The notes: a model not told the origin generated them from the sequence alone. 64,000 nucleotides of DNA from Yponomeuta sedellus (GCA_934045075.1 OW203724.1:18777143-18841142), one strand, 5' to 3'. Counted from the stretch's first letter, positions 1 through 11,605 are shown. Program-made: numbers and translations.

Positions 1-119
1 TGTTGCAGGGCCCCTTCGATATCTCCGCTCAGCAGATGGACCTTGATCGACGGTCCGAGCAGGACGTTTGACGGCACGATATAGTTTTTCTCTATGAGCA
101 CCTTTGTCAGCTTTTTCAC
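1..119 (-). CDS. LRPPRC: LRPPRC coding exon 6, cut by the window edge
   Basis: Acceptor TTTACAG lies at 120-126. The reading frame VKKLTKVLIEKNYIVPSN continues exon 5 in phase 0 and stays open to position 1. Confidence 0.88.
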   Translation of the reverse strand, partial: MKKLTKVLIEKNYIVPSNVLLGPSIKVHLLSGDIEGALQ

Positions 120-3100
120 CTGTAAATTAACATAACATAACAATGACATTTACATACATTGCTTCTGGCCCCACACTAGGATACCCTGTGTCGTGGGAAC
201 CAGAAACAATGACATCACAAACATGTAAACATCCAAGACCTGGAGTTTTTTTTGTCCCCAGCCGGGATTCGAACCCGGGCTACGCCACAGAGGTCATCAA
301 ATAGTACTTGATAGATAACGCACAGCACAAAAGTTCTAAAGATGTGGGGGCGTGCGAGCGCAATGATGCAAACTAAAATAAATGTTAATTACTTTGAGTG
401 CACAAAACTGTGACGGTGGACGGGACGTAAGTTGTCGCCGAGTTTCATAGGATATGGAACAAATTAGGCAGCTATTAATTTTGTGATGTAAAAAGGATTT
501 AATATTTTTTCTCGCCTTTAACAAGCAGATAATATATCGAAAAAGAAAATCTAATATAAAAAATCTTGTATCACAGTGTTTGTTCCCGAAACGGCATTAC
601 CGAATTGTATGACATTTTTTGTGTACATTTGGTAGGCCTGAGAAGAGGTCGTAGACATATTAATATGACAAAACAACGTCTACGGCGTCATCTAGTTAAC
701 ATATTATGTTCAAAACAGGAAAACTATTTGCTTACCTTTTCAGCGTCTTTCGCTTCAGCCAAATCATTGAGTACCTGCCAGCATCGGGAGTTGAGAGAGA
801 ACGTCGGTCCCTCATGGCTGTCGGGTTGACTTTCCTTCAAAAACTGCACTGCTTCATCGAACCGATTGGCCCTTATGAGAGCGGACGCTATTTGCACGAG
901 CTTATACTTGTTCAAGAGAAACACAGGCTCCTTGGATTCCAAAGTCTGTTTGTACGACAATGCCTTTTCAATATCGTCGTTTTGCGCATAAAACTCGCAG
1001 AGCATTGCCAGCGACGGGTTGCTGAGCTCAAAGTTCTCACTTTCTAGCTCTTTTAGGAAGGAGTCGACTTTCGCAAGGTTATTCTCTTGCACGTACAAGA
1101 TCAGCAGTTGCTTTTGGAGGCGTGTTACACTGCCGGAATTTTTGCTCTTCGCTTGAGCGACTAATTTCTCCAACTGGGCCGAGTTTCTTGCTTGCGGAGT
1201 GTTGGTCCTGCGAAACAACTCGATAGGCGCAATCTCCAAGTCCGCAGATGCCAGCTGGGTCAGTTTCTCCGAAATGGCACCCGTCAGGTTTTGCCCCATG
1301 TAGGCCTCGATCGCCTCGGCTGAGGACGTACTAATCGTCAAGCCCTTGGAATGAATTTCAGTAAGTAATTCCTCGTACAGATTGTTGGGTATGTTTTTCA
1401 CTGCTGATAGAATTATTCTGCCTATGACGTTCGCGTCAGACTTGTCATCGGGCTGAGTTTCGTCATTGGCCACGTCTTCTTCCGCCTGCGGTGCTTTGCT
1501 GCTTATGACGTGGAGTACAGTCACGAAAGACTTTATATCTTTGGTCTTAGCGAGGGCGTTTATGAGCGGTCGCGATACCAGGTTGAATTGGCCGTATGGA
1601 CGATATTCCAAGGCGATGTTAGCGGCATCCCTGAGCTTCCCGGCCTCTAACAGATCCACCATCACATTCCTTGCGCTGAGTATTCTGGGAATGTTAGCTA
1701 GCTGCAATTTGAGCATAACGTTCTGTGGTGTATCTTTCTTTCCCAAATACGGTATGACGTAATCTCGGAGGCATTCGCCGCTGGGCATAAAGCCAGCTTT
1801 GCCCATATCTCGTAGGACTTGAAGGAGGCCCTCTTCGTCGTTTTCTTTGCCCTTCTTGACTAAAAGCGGCCAGTAAAAGTGCTGGCGGATTTCTATGCCG
1901 TTCTTTTCGAGTTCCTTGAAGAGTAACATGGCTAGATGAGGGTTGGCTTGTAGTAGCGCTATTTCGGTGGCTATGTATATGGCGTTAGGCACTACATTGT
2001 CTTCCTGTAACTCTCTGCAGGTTTTGACAATAGATTCAGGCGACTTTTGCGTTTTCAGAAGCTGTTTCACGAAGAAGGCACCCTTGTAGGGTGTATCATC
2101 GCCATCGGGCTTGTTAGGCATCGTTTTCATTAGGCTAATGGCCACACTCTCCTGTCCCTTGTTGATAAGCCTTAGGATTAGGTTGCACAAGTCTTGTATG
2201 TATCCAGAGCCCTTCTGCAGGTGACCGAATAAGCTCTCAATTTTGTCACCGTGACCCCCAACGGCGAGCGACTCCATGATATCCAGTATATCCTAGAAAA
2301 GGGTATTTGTGAAAAGCTTTTAGCACATATAGAACAGTTTTAAAGTTGAAACAGCAGCCTCCTCACGAGACAAATTATAATAATGAAAGCGGAAATTATG
2401 ACGACTTATTGGTTTGATTAGACCAGACGTTTCCAAAGTGTATCCCAGACCACTGTATCCCAGAGAGTAAAAAGGGACGCCGGACGTAGCGATGCGGCCC
2501 TATTTCCTCTCCTTCGGAAATTCAAATCTTACTTTTTACGTTGCAGTACACATATTTCGACTAAAGTAGACAAAAATTAAACCAATAAGTGTGCTGAAAA
2601 TCGTCAGGAACTCTGGGATTTAACTCTTATTTAGTCATGGGTAGTATGAACTCATCATTGATTTTGGACTTAATTTCAAGGTGATAAAGTTCAATCCGCT
2701 ACTTGACTCGTATCAAATTTGACGACATAAATATTTCCTGTAGTATTTAACGTAAGAAACTAAAATATATTGACTTTGCTAAGTATGTACAGTCTATTTA
2801 TTCTTACTTGTCCAATTTAGTAAACAAGATTCTAACCTTAAAATTGAGATTAGATGCCTAAACTAGACATTTTCTCGCAAATTCATGAACTATCATGAAC
2901 TATGTTTATAAAATTGGCAGCGTGTTATCTAAAAGAGTGTTCCAGGTTACTTCATTTATGGAAATATGGCAGTTTTGGACTAAAAAGTCACAGTTTAAGG
3001 GTAGAATCTTGTTTACTAAAGTGGACAAGTAAGAATAAATAGACTGTATGTAGGATGGCTGCAAAATTTGCAAATAATATTTTCCAATTTTTATTCAGAA

Positions 3101-6051
3101 CGGTGAAAACGCTATCCGCCATGTTGAAAGCATCTTTTGGTTGTAAACAAACATCTGCCAGCCAGAACCAGTGGACATTGATTATTACAGAACTTACATC
3201 AAAGTGATCTTCACGTAAATACACCCGAGTTTCAGTCGATAAAGTGTCGCGGTCGCTTTTGGCAAGTTTGAGCCAATTTTTTCGTTTGTTTATTTCACTG
3301 GGTACACGAATCCACAACTTCCCGGGGTTCTTTATTGAAATGTTTTTGCTTTCTCGAACAATGCAATAATGATAATTGCTATAATTTCGCATGTAAACTC
3401 GATGAAATCATGGTTTCATCGTTGTTTAACTATGCTCACAAATCAGTCACAGTTGTTAAATGTCAAACTTTGTTTACAAGACTTCATGTCTTCAAACCAT
3501 AGACAAAAATGGCTAACCGCGTTTTTGGCTGTTTAGCAAAGTAAAGTTCTAAAATATATTATTTTATTGGTTTTAGGTCCTCTAAAAATATACTAAAATT
3601 TCTTAAATGGTAATTAATATGTCTTATGGAAGACATATTTACCATTTAAGACTTACTTGTAAGGAGAGTCCAATAGCGGATTGAATATGGTTACTATTAA
3701 TCAATTGCCCTTTTAAGCGTTAACAACTTAAGTTGCCTAAGATGGACCATACAGTCAGGACAGCCTCCCACATACCTTGTCTGTGATATAGGCGTCCTTA
3801 TCGTTCGCGTCCTTCAGAACCTTCTCGACTCCCTCCAGATCGCCTCTCTTGGCAAAGCCGCACGCCAGCAACGCGTAGGTCCGGTTCGACGGCTGGAGTC
3901 CTGCACCGGCCATAGTCTCCAGCACCGCTCTAGCGCCGTCCGTGTCACCGTGGAACGCGTGGCCCATGACCAGGGCGTTCAGTACTGGCTCGGACACCGG
4001 CAGGCCGAGCTCCCGCATTTTTTCCAGGACCTTGGTGGCGCCCTCCACGTCACCGTCTTGGCAGTAGCGCCACATCAGTCTCTGGTATGTCACCCTGAGA
4101 GGAGTTTTGTGGAGATTAAGTCGTGACCATTGGTGTATCAAGGGTTACCATACAATGGGGGCGAGGCCCCTGAAAGGGCGAGGATCTATTATGAAAAGGT
4201 CTTAAGCCCTACTTTTGGGACTGGTATGATCTTTTAAACTAATACTCACCTGTTAGGTTGGAGACCTTTCTTCTCTAGCTCATTCAGGAACTCAGCCGGG
4301 GAAAACGGATGTTCATTCTCAATGTAGACCCGAAGCAGGGCATTGTAGTGGGATATATCCATCGGCACTCCACGCTCCGCGAGCACCGACCATATCTTCT
4401 GAACGAGGAGTGTGCGTTGCTCTGGTAACTCTTCAGGCACCAGCTCTCCTGAATTAGTCCTTTTATTGAATTCCCTTATATGATATCACAGCCAGGCATT
4501 ACGGGAGATAGGAGAAAGGTTATGGTTTGTGTTATGTGATATGTCACAGATTTTTAATTGCTTAAATTAAATTATTCGCAAGTGAACCCAATTTTGTTTG
4601 AAAGCCTACTCCATCTTAGGCCATTCATTATGATCTACCAGGGTTGCACTGGATAATTATCAAGACAATTATCATGATAATTACGTATAACTTTTTGGAT
4701 GTGGATGGATAGTTATCAGATAATTATCGGATAAATATCAGATAATTATCTGTGAAAATAATTATCTTGATAATTTGCAACCCTGTGATCTACAGTGAGC
4801 CTTGTCCAGAGAGAAACTACCACATTGTCAGTGTAGACACCCAAAATAAAGTTACTAAGACCAAGCTATAACTTACCACAACATCTAATAATGAGTAGAG
4901 ACTGTGAGCTTGTGATGTCATGCTTGCCCCGCAGCTCATCAAATACTTCATCAATGTCCCGCTTACTAATACGCCCAAAACGGCGCACTTCCGAGTCTAG
5001 TCGCTGTAATAGAGGTTCTAAGCTCTCAGTCTTCTTCGATGTGGCATAGTCTCGCATAAATGCACTGAAAGAGTTATCAAAAGTTAATTAGAGGGTAATA
5101 AAACAAAATATTAATTTTTGTGACTTTATACAAACATTTTACAAGCGCATGAAAGTGATCTACATGTATCACCTTAAAGCCACTTGTGTATTAATCAAGA
5201 GTAATATAGATGTGATAAGACATGAGAAATTATAAAAATATTACTACATAATGCTTAACTATATAACATAGTAAAGTCAAATGAGTAGTGAAAAAAAAAA
5301 CAAAAAATATTGTGCTGAAATACAGCAGTGACCAAATGCGAGGATGATAAAGAAAACTTAAATTTTAAATATGGGTTGCTGTCACTTTTACCATTATTAT
5401 TATTTTTAGTTATCGTTCTTCTGACTGTAATTGAAGCAGACATATCTCGCTATGAGCTGTAGGTAGTGACTGAAAAATTTTAAGTCCCATAACATGGTAT
5501 TGTAATGGAATGTAATGGCAGTCGCTAGCAGTGAGGACATACCAAGGGTCGACATCACTCATCAACATGGTATTGTGAGTTCACAAATTATGTCATAATT
5601 ATTGAATGAATAAACTCAGTTCTGTTTGTTACAAAATAAACTTTGGGAAACTGCACGAAGTTCTTTGTAATATGTTCAGTCAAGTCCGCAATTTTGCGTT
5701 CTTCTTAGAATAGGTTGTATTACCAAAACTGTTTACTACAAGAGTCCTTGTAGTAGAGTTATGATGACATTCAGTGGTTTTAAGTTATGAATGTAACGGG
5801 TCTAATAGCGATTCACGAGTCATTAAAAATTCTTTCGTGGTTGTCGCAAGAAAGTCATGAGGACAAAACATTCCTATAATATAGTAGATAGAGTGCGGAT
5901 TTCTCATTATTACTTACTTGTTAGCAACGCACAGAGCTTTCGAGTTGATGAGGAGATTGGCTTCCGCGGTCTTTGCAGAGTTCAAGATGAGGGTTCTAGC
6001 GGCACCAGCAAAATACCGCACAAATTTAGTTGAACGTAAAAGCGACGACAT
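1..6051 (-). CDS. LRPPRC: LRPPRC (leucine-rich PPR-motif protein), 5' portion of the gene, six coding exons, partial
   Basis: Exons in transcript order are 6051-5918, 5064-4877, 4448-4250, 4094-3776, 2292-736 and 119-1. All have GT-AG borders and compatible phases, giving 838 visible residues, and the gene continues off the left edge. The N-terminus (MSSLLRSTKFVRYFAGAAR) is basic with no acidic residue, as in a mitochondrial presequence. Pentatricopeptide repeats follow, for example SHYNALLRVY, then NRVTYQRL formed across an exon junction, then EPVLNALVMGH. From memory, the block from ISHYNALL to NRVTYQRL aligns closely with vertebrate LRPPRC. Family knowledge: LRPPRC (bsf in Drosophila) binds mitochondrial mRNAs with SLIRP and stabilises and polyadenylates them. 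Insects can carry two LRPPRC paralogues and I cannot say which this is. It is divergent to Mdh1. Confidence 0.94.
128..299 (-). repeat. tRNA-derived SINE (family 1), internally deleted copy in LRPPRC intron
   Basis: On the minus strand the family reads: tRNA-like head with A box TGGCGTAGCGG and B box GGTTCGAATCC, a T-rich linker, then a body ending CAATGTATGTGCC...TGTAAATGTTATG. This copy lacks about 30 bp between A and B boxes compared with the copies at 26251, 45653 and 60640. Confidence 0.85.
736..2292 (-). CDS. LRPPRC: LRPPRC coding exon 5 (1,557 bp)
   Basis: A long exon with acceptor TTTCTAG and donor GTAAGC, exactly 519 codons with no stop. It encodes the helical central part of the protein with degenerate helix-turn-helix repeats and acidic linkers. 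The visible start MESLAVGG is internal, because five in-frame codons precede it down to the acceptor. Confidence 0.94.
2790..3046. mobile_element. MITE with about 46-bp terminal inverted repeats, in LRPPRC intron 4
   Basis: Both ends begin CAGTCTATTTATTCTTACTTG when read inward and match over about 46 bp with one mismatch. The flanks are TATGTA on both sides, so the target duplication is TA or the full 6 bp. It has no coding capacity. A TA target suggests a Tc1/mariner-type relative, which is an inference. Confidence 0.8.
3602..3650. repeat. Near-perfect hairpin in LRPPRC intron 4
   Basis: Arms CTTAAATGGTAA (3602-3613) and ATATGTCTT (3617-3625) pair with 3630-3650. There is only a 3-nt bulge and a 4-nt loop. 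No larger element was recognised around it. Confidence 0.75.
3776..4094 (-). CDS. LRPPRC: LRPPRC coding exon 4
   Basis: Acceptor CTCTCAG, donor GTATGT. It encodes three successive PPR units beginning VTYQRLMWRYC, EPVLNALVMGHA and RTYALLACGFA. It ends in phase 0 at Asp-Lys and joins Asp-Ile-Leu of exon 5. Confidence 0.94.
4250..4448 (-). CDS. LRPPRC: LRPPRC coding exon 3
   Basis: Acceptor TTCAG lies above 4448 and donor GTGAGT below 4250. It carries a PPR containing ISHYNALLRVYIENEHPFSP. The next repeat is split across the intron at AAC AG|G (Asn-Arg). Confidence 0.93.
4639..4785. mobile_element. hAT-type MITE, 147 bp, in LRPPRC intron 2
   Basis: The ends are CAGGGTTGCA and TGCAACCCTG. They are flanked by the 8-bp direct repeat TGATCTAC at 4631-4638 and 4786-4793. 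An 8-bp duplication and CAGGG termini are hallmarks of hAT elements. The interior is AT-rich with repeated GATAATTATC motifs and no ORF. Confidence 0.9.
4877..5064 (-). CDS. LRPPRC: LRPPRC coding exon 2
   Basis: Acceptor CTTTCAG lies just above 5064 and donor GTAAGT below 4877. It encodes the pre-PPR segment with RRFGRISKRD and the LLIIRCCG block. The split Gly codon G|GA joins exon 3. Confidence 0.92.
5918..6051 (-). CDS. LRPPRC: LRPPRC coding exon 1
   Basis: ATG at 6051-6049 starts a 44-codon exon with the presequence-like leader. The donor is GTAAGT just below 5918. The split codon AA|T gives Asn with the next exon. No other in-frame upstream ATG was needed. Confidence 0.9.
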
Positions 6052-6359
6052 TGTGCAGCCGTGCCTCGTTAGTTCATGCGATGGAACGTTTCTAACGAAG
6101 ATAAATTTTACACTATGAAGAAGATAAAACCAATTCTAATCTTTCAACATCAGGGAAAACTCAAAAAGGAGATTTTTGAGGTTATAATTATGTCACTCAC
6201 ACACATCCGTCTATAATCCGTCTATAGAGGTGTTCCAAAATCAACTCAACTCACCAATCAGTTCTTCCAATTGTCGTTCTATCGTCGTTTGGTCATTCGT
6301 TTATCTGTGTGTAATCATCATTCGTTCATCTACGAAATGTCAGAAATGTCAGTCAGAGT

Positions 6360-7173
6360 CAGCGTTGCCAGATGTACGATTTAAATCGTATTCGTACGAT
6401 TTTTTACATTTATTTTGCATGTACGATCAAGGGGCAGAAATCGTACGTAAACATACGACTTTTTTAGATTTCGTTCAAACAAAGTACTAATACCAACGTA
6501 TCACGTCACTGTTTATTCTTTTTTATTTCGATTTCAACCCTGTATTATGTCCCCACTGCTGAGGCATGGGTCTCTTCAGGCCATTCTCCACCACGGGGGC
6601 CAAGTCCGGGTTGGTGGAGGTTTGTAAGACGGTGGCGGACCTTATTGTCAGAAGTTATCAAGCCGCCCAAAAGGCCTCTGACATGGCTTAACGACTGCCA
6701 TTACATGACAGCCGGCATCCATGGCTTAACGTGCCTTGCGAAGCACGGAAACGCTCGGAAAAATGCCACTAGCGGTAGTAACAGGACGGTCACCCATCCC
6801 GCACCTGACCGCGCCTGTTGTTGCTTAACTCGAGTGATTGATTTCAATCACTCGGTTCGACTAGGCCACGAGCGCGTCGTGGTCATTATATTACTTACTA
6901 AGTACCAACCCACCGTCAAAAGTTAGTTCTTTTGGCAAAACAACATATTAAGCGCTATGGGTGTTGTGTGGAGAAATGTTAAATAATATGAACAGTAAAA
7001 CCCTTTACGGGGATAAATTAAAACGTAAAAATTGTGTGTTTAATTGATTGTAGTAAAACTAAGTAATAAAACAAAGATTTTGAAAACGTACTATTTTTTT
7101 TTAGCAGCCTTCGGAATACGACTTTTTATTTACCCATCGTACGATCGTTCATTCAAAACGTCTGGCAACACTG
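6360..7173. mobile_element. Non-autonomous hAT element with a SINE inserted in it
   Basis: Left end CAGCGTTGCCAGATG and right end (inward) CAGTGTTGCCAGACG. Flanked by the 8-bp direct repeat GTCAGAGT at 6352-6359 and 7174-7181. Internal near-terminal motifs containing ATCGTACG recur in inverted orientation. No transposase ORF was seen. The 5S-headed SINE at 6536-6879 is nested within. Confidence 0.88.
6536..6879 (-). repeat. 5S-rRNA-headed SINE (subfamily B), nested in the hAT element
   Basis: On the minus strand it starts at GCTCGTGGCCTAGTCGAACC, passes through a 5S-like internal promoter (AAGCAACAACAGGCGCGGTCAGG then GGTGACCG) and ends in CCCCA...GTGGGGACATA. The 5S resemblance covers the A box and C box region of arthropod 5S rRNA. 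Confidence 0.88.
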
Positions 7174-7467
7174 GTCAGAGTGCCTGACACAGAACAAGTG
7201 CCTGACTTGCCTGAGCTTCTTTAGTTCTTATTCTGAGTGCCTGACTGCCTGAGTGTCATCATCTTAAAATAAGGATTATTCTGAGGTCATCATCAATCAA
7301 CCCGGTCATCATCATTCATTCATTCACTTACACAACTTTTATTGAACGTCATCGGAAGAGGAGTGTGTTGTGCGAATAAAATACCGATCAACTTTGTTTT
7401 GATTGGTCAAATTCGTCGTTTGTGCCACTGCCAAATCTGTTAAGAAACCGCTACCTTAAACTATAAA

Positions 7468-10337
7468 ATGGTAAGTCTCTTTTATGCAAATCAATAACAA
7501 ATTAATGCTTTCATTCGCGGTGTCATTGGTATGACCTTCAATAGGATTCTTACAAGAGATCTAGTTTACGTAAATGCCCGGTCAGGGTGTAGCAAAGGGT
7601 GTGCAAGGGAAAAAGACAGAAAAATTTCGCAAAAAAAAAATTGGGTCCCCGTAACCCATTCTTTTTATATTTTTAATCAAAGGGGGGCATCACAATGAGC
7701 AACTTTTCCCCCTAAAAAAAATATCTAAATGAAATATTTCAGATTTTACAGGCGATTTAAATTTTATATGGCTAAACACATAGAAGAAAAATTGACTTCA
7801 GAAAACAGGTCCCCGTAGCCCCTTCTTTTTATATTTTTAATCAAAGGAGGGCATCAAAATGAGCGACTTTTCCCCCTAAAAAAAAATCTCTAAATTAAAT
7901 ATTTCAGATTTTAAATCGCCTGTAAAATCTCAAATATTTAATTTAGAGATTTTTTTTAAGGGGAAAAGTTGCTCATTTTGATGCCCCCCTTTGATTAAAA
8001 ATATAAAAAGAAGGGTTTACGGGGGACCCTATTTTTTTTTTGCAAAATTTTTCTAAGTGTTTTTTCCCTTGCACACCCTTTGCTACACCATGACCAAATG
8101 CCCTTATAGGTCTGCGAATGTTGATGCCAGAAGTGCTTCGTAGGAAACATTCCAACGTATCCTCTAGGCCATCACTGCGTGCCAAATGCATTTTACTTAC
8201 AGTACAGACTGCGGGCCGGCGACAACATTGATCTCGTTAACCTCAAATAATCTCCATCTAGGTACATTCTACAAACAATGACTTTTAGCTGGAATTTTTA
8301 CACCCTTGGGTATACGTTAGTTAAGACTCGAGATTTCTGGACTTAAACCTCATAGTTGGGCCATTGTATATAGGAAGTGCAGATGTATGTTACTCCATCA
8401 GACAATAGGGTTTCCTCACGATGTTTTCCTTGACAGTTAGCAACTGTTATTGCTACTGTAACTTCAGAAATGTATATAGCTTCGAAAATAAAGTCATTGG
8501 TACATACCGAGATTCGAACCCACAATCTCCCAATTGAGAAGTAGGAGGAGAAGTGTCTCTTTCTGCTACAACTGCTCTTATGGGAATACGTTAGCATATA
8601 GATAAGACAACATTTTATTAGAAACCACAACAGTACCATGTTAGGCATTTAAAAGTCTTCTTGTCTTACATATAATATTGTAATATCTTGATATGAATAG
8701 ACAACATTCGTCATTTTCCAAATGACACAGTGATGCTAAAGTTTCATAGACACGAGACTAAGCATACACAACACACTCAAAAGGTAATGCCTCATTTATC
8801 AGAACACAATTTCTTTCTAAAACACTCCAAAAAGTAGTCTGTTGGACATTTTACAAGGAAAAAACTCTACAAGGTTTGTGTGTTTTTGGTAAAAGTGCTA
8901 CCTATGAAAAAAAAAAATCATCTTTTATATCACCTTTTTTAAAAAAAGGGGATCATAAATCTTAACAACTGTGATAAGAACCTACTAAGTATTTAAGAAC
9001 CTACAATTGAGAACCTAGGATCCAAAAACTACCAGCTTATATTTTTTCCATTGGTGGCGTTAGTTGGTGCTAGGTAGCACTTTAAAATAAAAGTCCTCTA
9101 GGTGAGTTTTAGTGGACTCATGTTTTTATCAATTAGGCCGCAATTCTACACCTAAGACTGTCAAATTTAAGTTCTACAAAAGTAATCACTTTAATAATAT
9201 GGTAAACATGTTTTCACAACTGATTAAACTTGCTAATTAAATGTTGATTTTATTGGCTTGTCTGTCTGTAACAGTCAAGAAAACATCCTTGGTACCAGTA
9301 CTTACATAACACAATTACTAATAGTATTCATCTACCATTTTCAGGCTGCACCAATCAAAGTTGTTGTCACAGGAGCGGCAGGCCAGATCGCCTACTCACT
9401 CCTCTACCAGGTAGCATCTGGAGCGGTCTTCGGCCCCGATCAGCCTGTGGTGCTCCACCTGTTGGACATCGCGCCCATGATGGGAGTCCTCGAAGGAGTG
9501 GTCATGGAGCTTGCTGACTGTGCGCTGCCACTGCTTGCTGGAGTTGTCCCCACTGCTAACCCCGAGGAGGCTTTCAGAGATGTTGCCGCCGCTTTCCTCG
9601 TCGGCGCTATGCCTAGACGTGAAGGGATGGAGCGCAAAGACCTTCTCTCCGCCAACGTCCGCATCTTCAAAGAGCAAGGTCAGGCCCTCGACAAGGTCGC
9701 GCGCAAAGACGTCAAAGTGCTCGTTGTAGGAAACCCCGCCAACACTAACGCTCTCATCTGCTCTAAATATGCCCCCTCTATACCTAAGGAGAACTTCACG
9801 GCCATGACTAGGCTTGACCAGAACCGCGCACAGTCTCAGCTTGCCGCCAAACTGGGTGTGCCAGTTCAGGACGTAAAGAATGTCATCATCTGGGGCAACC
9901 ACTCCTCCACACAGTTCCCGGACGCCAGCAACGCCGTGGTCAAAATCGGCGGTGCCGAGAAGAAAGTGACTGCAGCTATCAATGACGAACAGTACTTGAA
10001 CTCTACTTTTGTCTCCACCGTACAAAAGCGCGGTGCCGCTGTGATCGCGGCCAGAAAAATGTCGTCTGCCCTCTCAGCGGCTAAGGCTGCGTCTGATCAC
10101 ATGAGTGACTGGTTCCTTGGCACTGGAGACCGCTGGGTCAGCATGGGCGTTGTCTCAGACGGGTCGTACGGGACCCCGCGCGATGTTGTCTACTCCTTCC
10201 CTGTGACCTGCAGTAATGGAAAGTGGAAGATTGTTGAAGGCCTGACCATCTCGGACTTCGCCCGCCAAATGCTCGACGCCACAGGCAAGGAGCTCTCTGA
10301 AGAAAAGCAGGACGCTCTCGACGTATGCAAAGATTGA
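7468..10337 (+). CDS. Mdh1: Cytosolic malate dehydrogenase, exons 7468-7470 and 9345-10337
   Basis: It interconverts malate and oxaloacetate with NAD in the cytosol, as part of the malate-aspartate shuttle. Exon 1 contributes only the ATG (followed by GTAAGT). Exon 2 starts after TTTTCAG and encodes the other 330 residues, giving 331 aa against about 333 for animal MDH1. Visible motifs: Rossmann loop TGAAGQI (10-16), substrate arginines in [10 protein letters not shown] (R92, R98), NPAN (131-134), the catalytic pair D159 and H187 (TRLDQNR, WGNHSS) and R162. No leader peptide is present, which supports the cytosolic form. The 1.87 kb intron contains a fold-back element. An in-frame upstream ATG at 9258 is intronic and was not used. 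Confidence 0.97.
7580..8095. mobile_element. Fold-back/MITE element in Mdh1 intron 1, 8-bp target duplication
   Basis: Inward-reading ends GGTCA(G/T)GGTGTAGCAAAGGG match and extend through GTGTGCAAGGGAAAAA. The flanks are AAATGCCC at 7572-7579 and 8096-8103. Inside, a segment of about 100 bp (TTTTTATATTTTTAATCAAAGG...GGCATCA) occurs twice direct (from about 7650 and 7800) and once inverted (about 7925-8035). The 8-bp duplication suggests hAT or P-like ancestry. No ORF. Confidence 0.85.
8930..9110. repeat. Fragment of a dispersed AGGTTCTA repeat
   Basis: Contains CTTAACAACTGTGATAA, AAGAACCTA...GAACCTAGGATC and CCATTGGTGGCGTTAGTT. The same modules are found at 47095-47640 and 54960-55140, so this is a third, decayed copy in the Mdh1 intron. 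Confidence 0.6.
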
Positions 10338-10430
10338 CTGAGTAAAGTGTAAGTGAACATCTATGACAAATCACATGTAAAATGTTACACGAGCATGCTT
10401 TTATTTTGTTAATAGTGTATACAAGTAAGC

Positions 10431-10436
10431 AATAAA
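10431..10436 (+). terminator. AATAAA polyadenylation signal of Mdh1
   Basis: AATAAA lies 94 bp after the stop codon and is followed by a T/GT-rich stretch. This fits a short 3' UTR. Confidence 0.8.
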
Positions 10437-10996
10437 GTTATTGTTATTATATTTTTAAAATTGTTCAGTTTTGTGGCCTGCAAAGGTCGATTATTTTTTA
10501 TCAATAGGTAACTATCATATTGAACTGTCATATAATAATTTACTGTCATTCACCTGTAACATTCTCGTAATAATTGTGTTTGGTACAATAACAATGTTCC
10601 ATTAGTTCAAAAAAATATTTTTCTGTTTACAGCACATTGGCTATCTCTACTTACTTCTTATCTAGTTGTACTACACAGTAAGACAACTGACGCAAGTTGA
10701 TAATAGTTGATAATAACCAGCTATTACGTAACTTCTAGCAATGTTACTCATGTTAGTAGTGCCTATTAATTTCTAGGTAACATAGTTCATAGTACCTATA
10801 TAGTAATATAAGGTTGTTCGTAGAATATTCTGGGTGTGAATAGAAAATAGCCATAATTTATAGTGCATTTAAATATCAGAGGTAGTTCTTTATTATTTAA
10901 AAACCCTTACAACCATACAACTTATCTTATTCTGTCTTAATCTCGGCAAGAATTAATTTTAAAGTTACACAATACTTTTTTTCACTCAGTTGCGTA

Positions 10997-11289
10997 CAGT
11001 CGACGGCAAATCGAGCTTTACTGGCGTACACTGTACATCGTTATGTTATGGGTTACTTCGCAATAATAATGCAGAGGTCTGGCCGGGGTGGTACGATGGC
11101 ACAAGACACGCGATTTTGGCTATAAAACGTCAGAACATTACAACGTACAGAAAAGTCGCGATTTTTGACATTTAAAACGTGCGATACTATCCAGGCTGTG
11201 CCCTATTTCAAAGCGGCTACGTAATGTAAATCGAATTGTGACAGTCAACTGATACGTAGTTTTATGGCATGCCGCTCTGCTGTCGACTG
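10997..11289. mobile_element. Small MITE with TA target, about 293 bp
   Basis: Inward-reading ends CAGTCGAC(G/A)GCA are each bordered by TA. Only about a dozen bases of each end match clearly, so the assignment to a Tc1/mariner-like group is tentative. Confidence 0.55.
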
Positions 11290-11577
11290 TATCTATATCG
11301 GCAAGTAATGCATACTAAGATAGTAGGTACTAAAATATTCCAATCATAAACGAGCACAAACTATGAATAAAACTTGATAACAGGTTTAATTAACCTGCTC
11401 AGAACTGACCTTTATTTTCAAGGTCAGGTTTGAGGAGTTAAAGTAACCGAAGCTTAATCATTGTGGTCTTTTAACATATTACATATCATGATATCACAGA
11501 CTGCTGATGGAACAAATATTAGGTCAAATACTGCAGATCAACCTTAACATTTTAGTTATGCCGAAACATCGGGAATT

Positions 11578-11605
11578 AAGGTTAATGTAACGTTACATTA
11601 ACCTT
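11578..11605. repeat. Perfect 28-bp palindrome
   Basis: The half-site AAGGTTAATGTAAC is followed immediately by its exact reverse complement, with no spacer. A second TTAATGTAACGT lies just downstream at about 11612. Confidence 0.85.

Larger units (their letters stand above)
6052..7467. promoter_or_regulatory. Shared divergent upstream region of LRPPRC and Mdh1, expanded by transposons
   Basis: The start codons of LRPPRC (minus) and Mdh1 (plus) are 1,416 bp apart with no gene between them, so both core promoters should lie here. A hAT element occupies 6360-7173. The presumed ancestral spacer is therefore about 600 bp: about 300 bp next to LRPPRC and about 290 bp next to Mdh1. No convincing TATA box was identified. 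Promoter function is inferred from gene arrangement. Confidence 0.6.

Noticed and set aside
9396..10025. 209-codon minus-strand ORF within Mdh1
   Set aside because: Shadow of the strongly conserved Mdh1 reading frame on the other strand.
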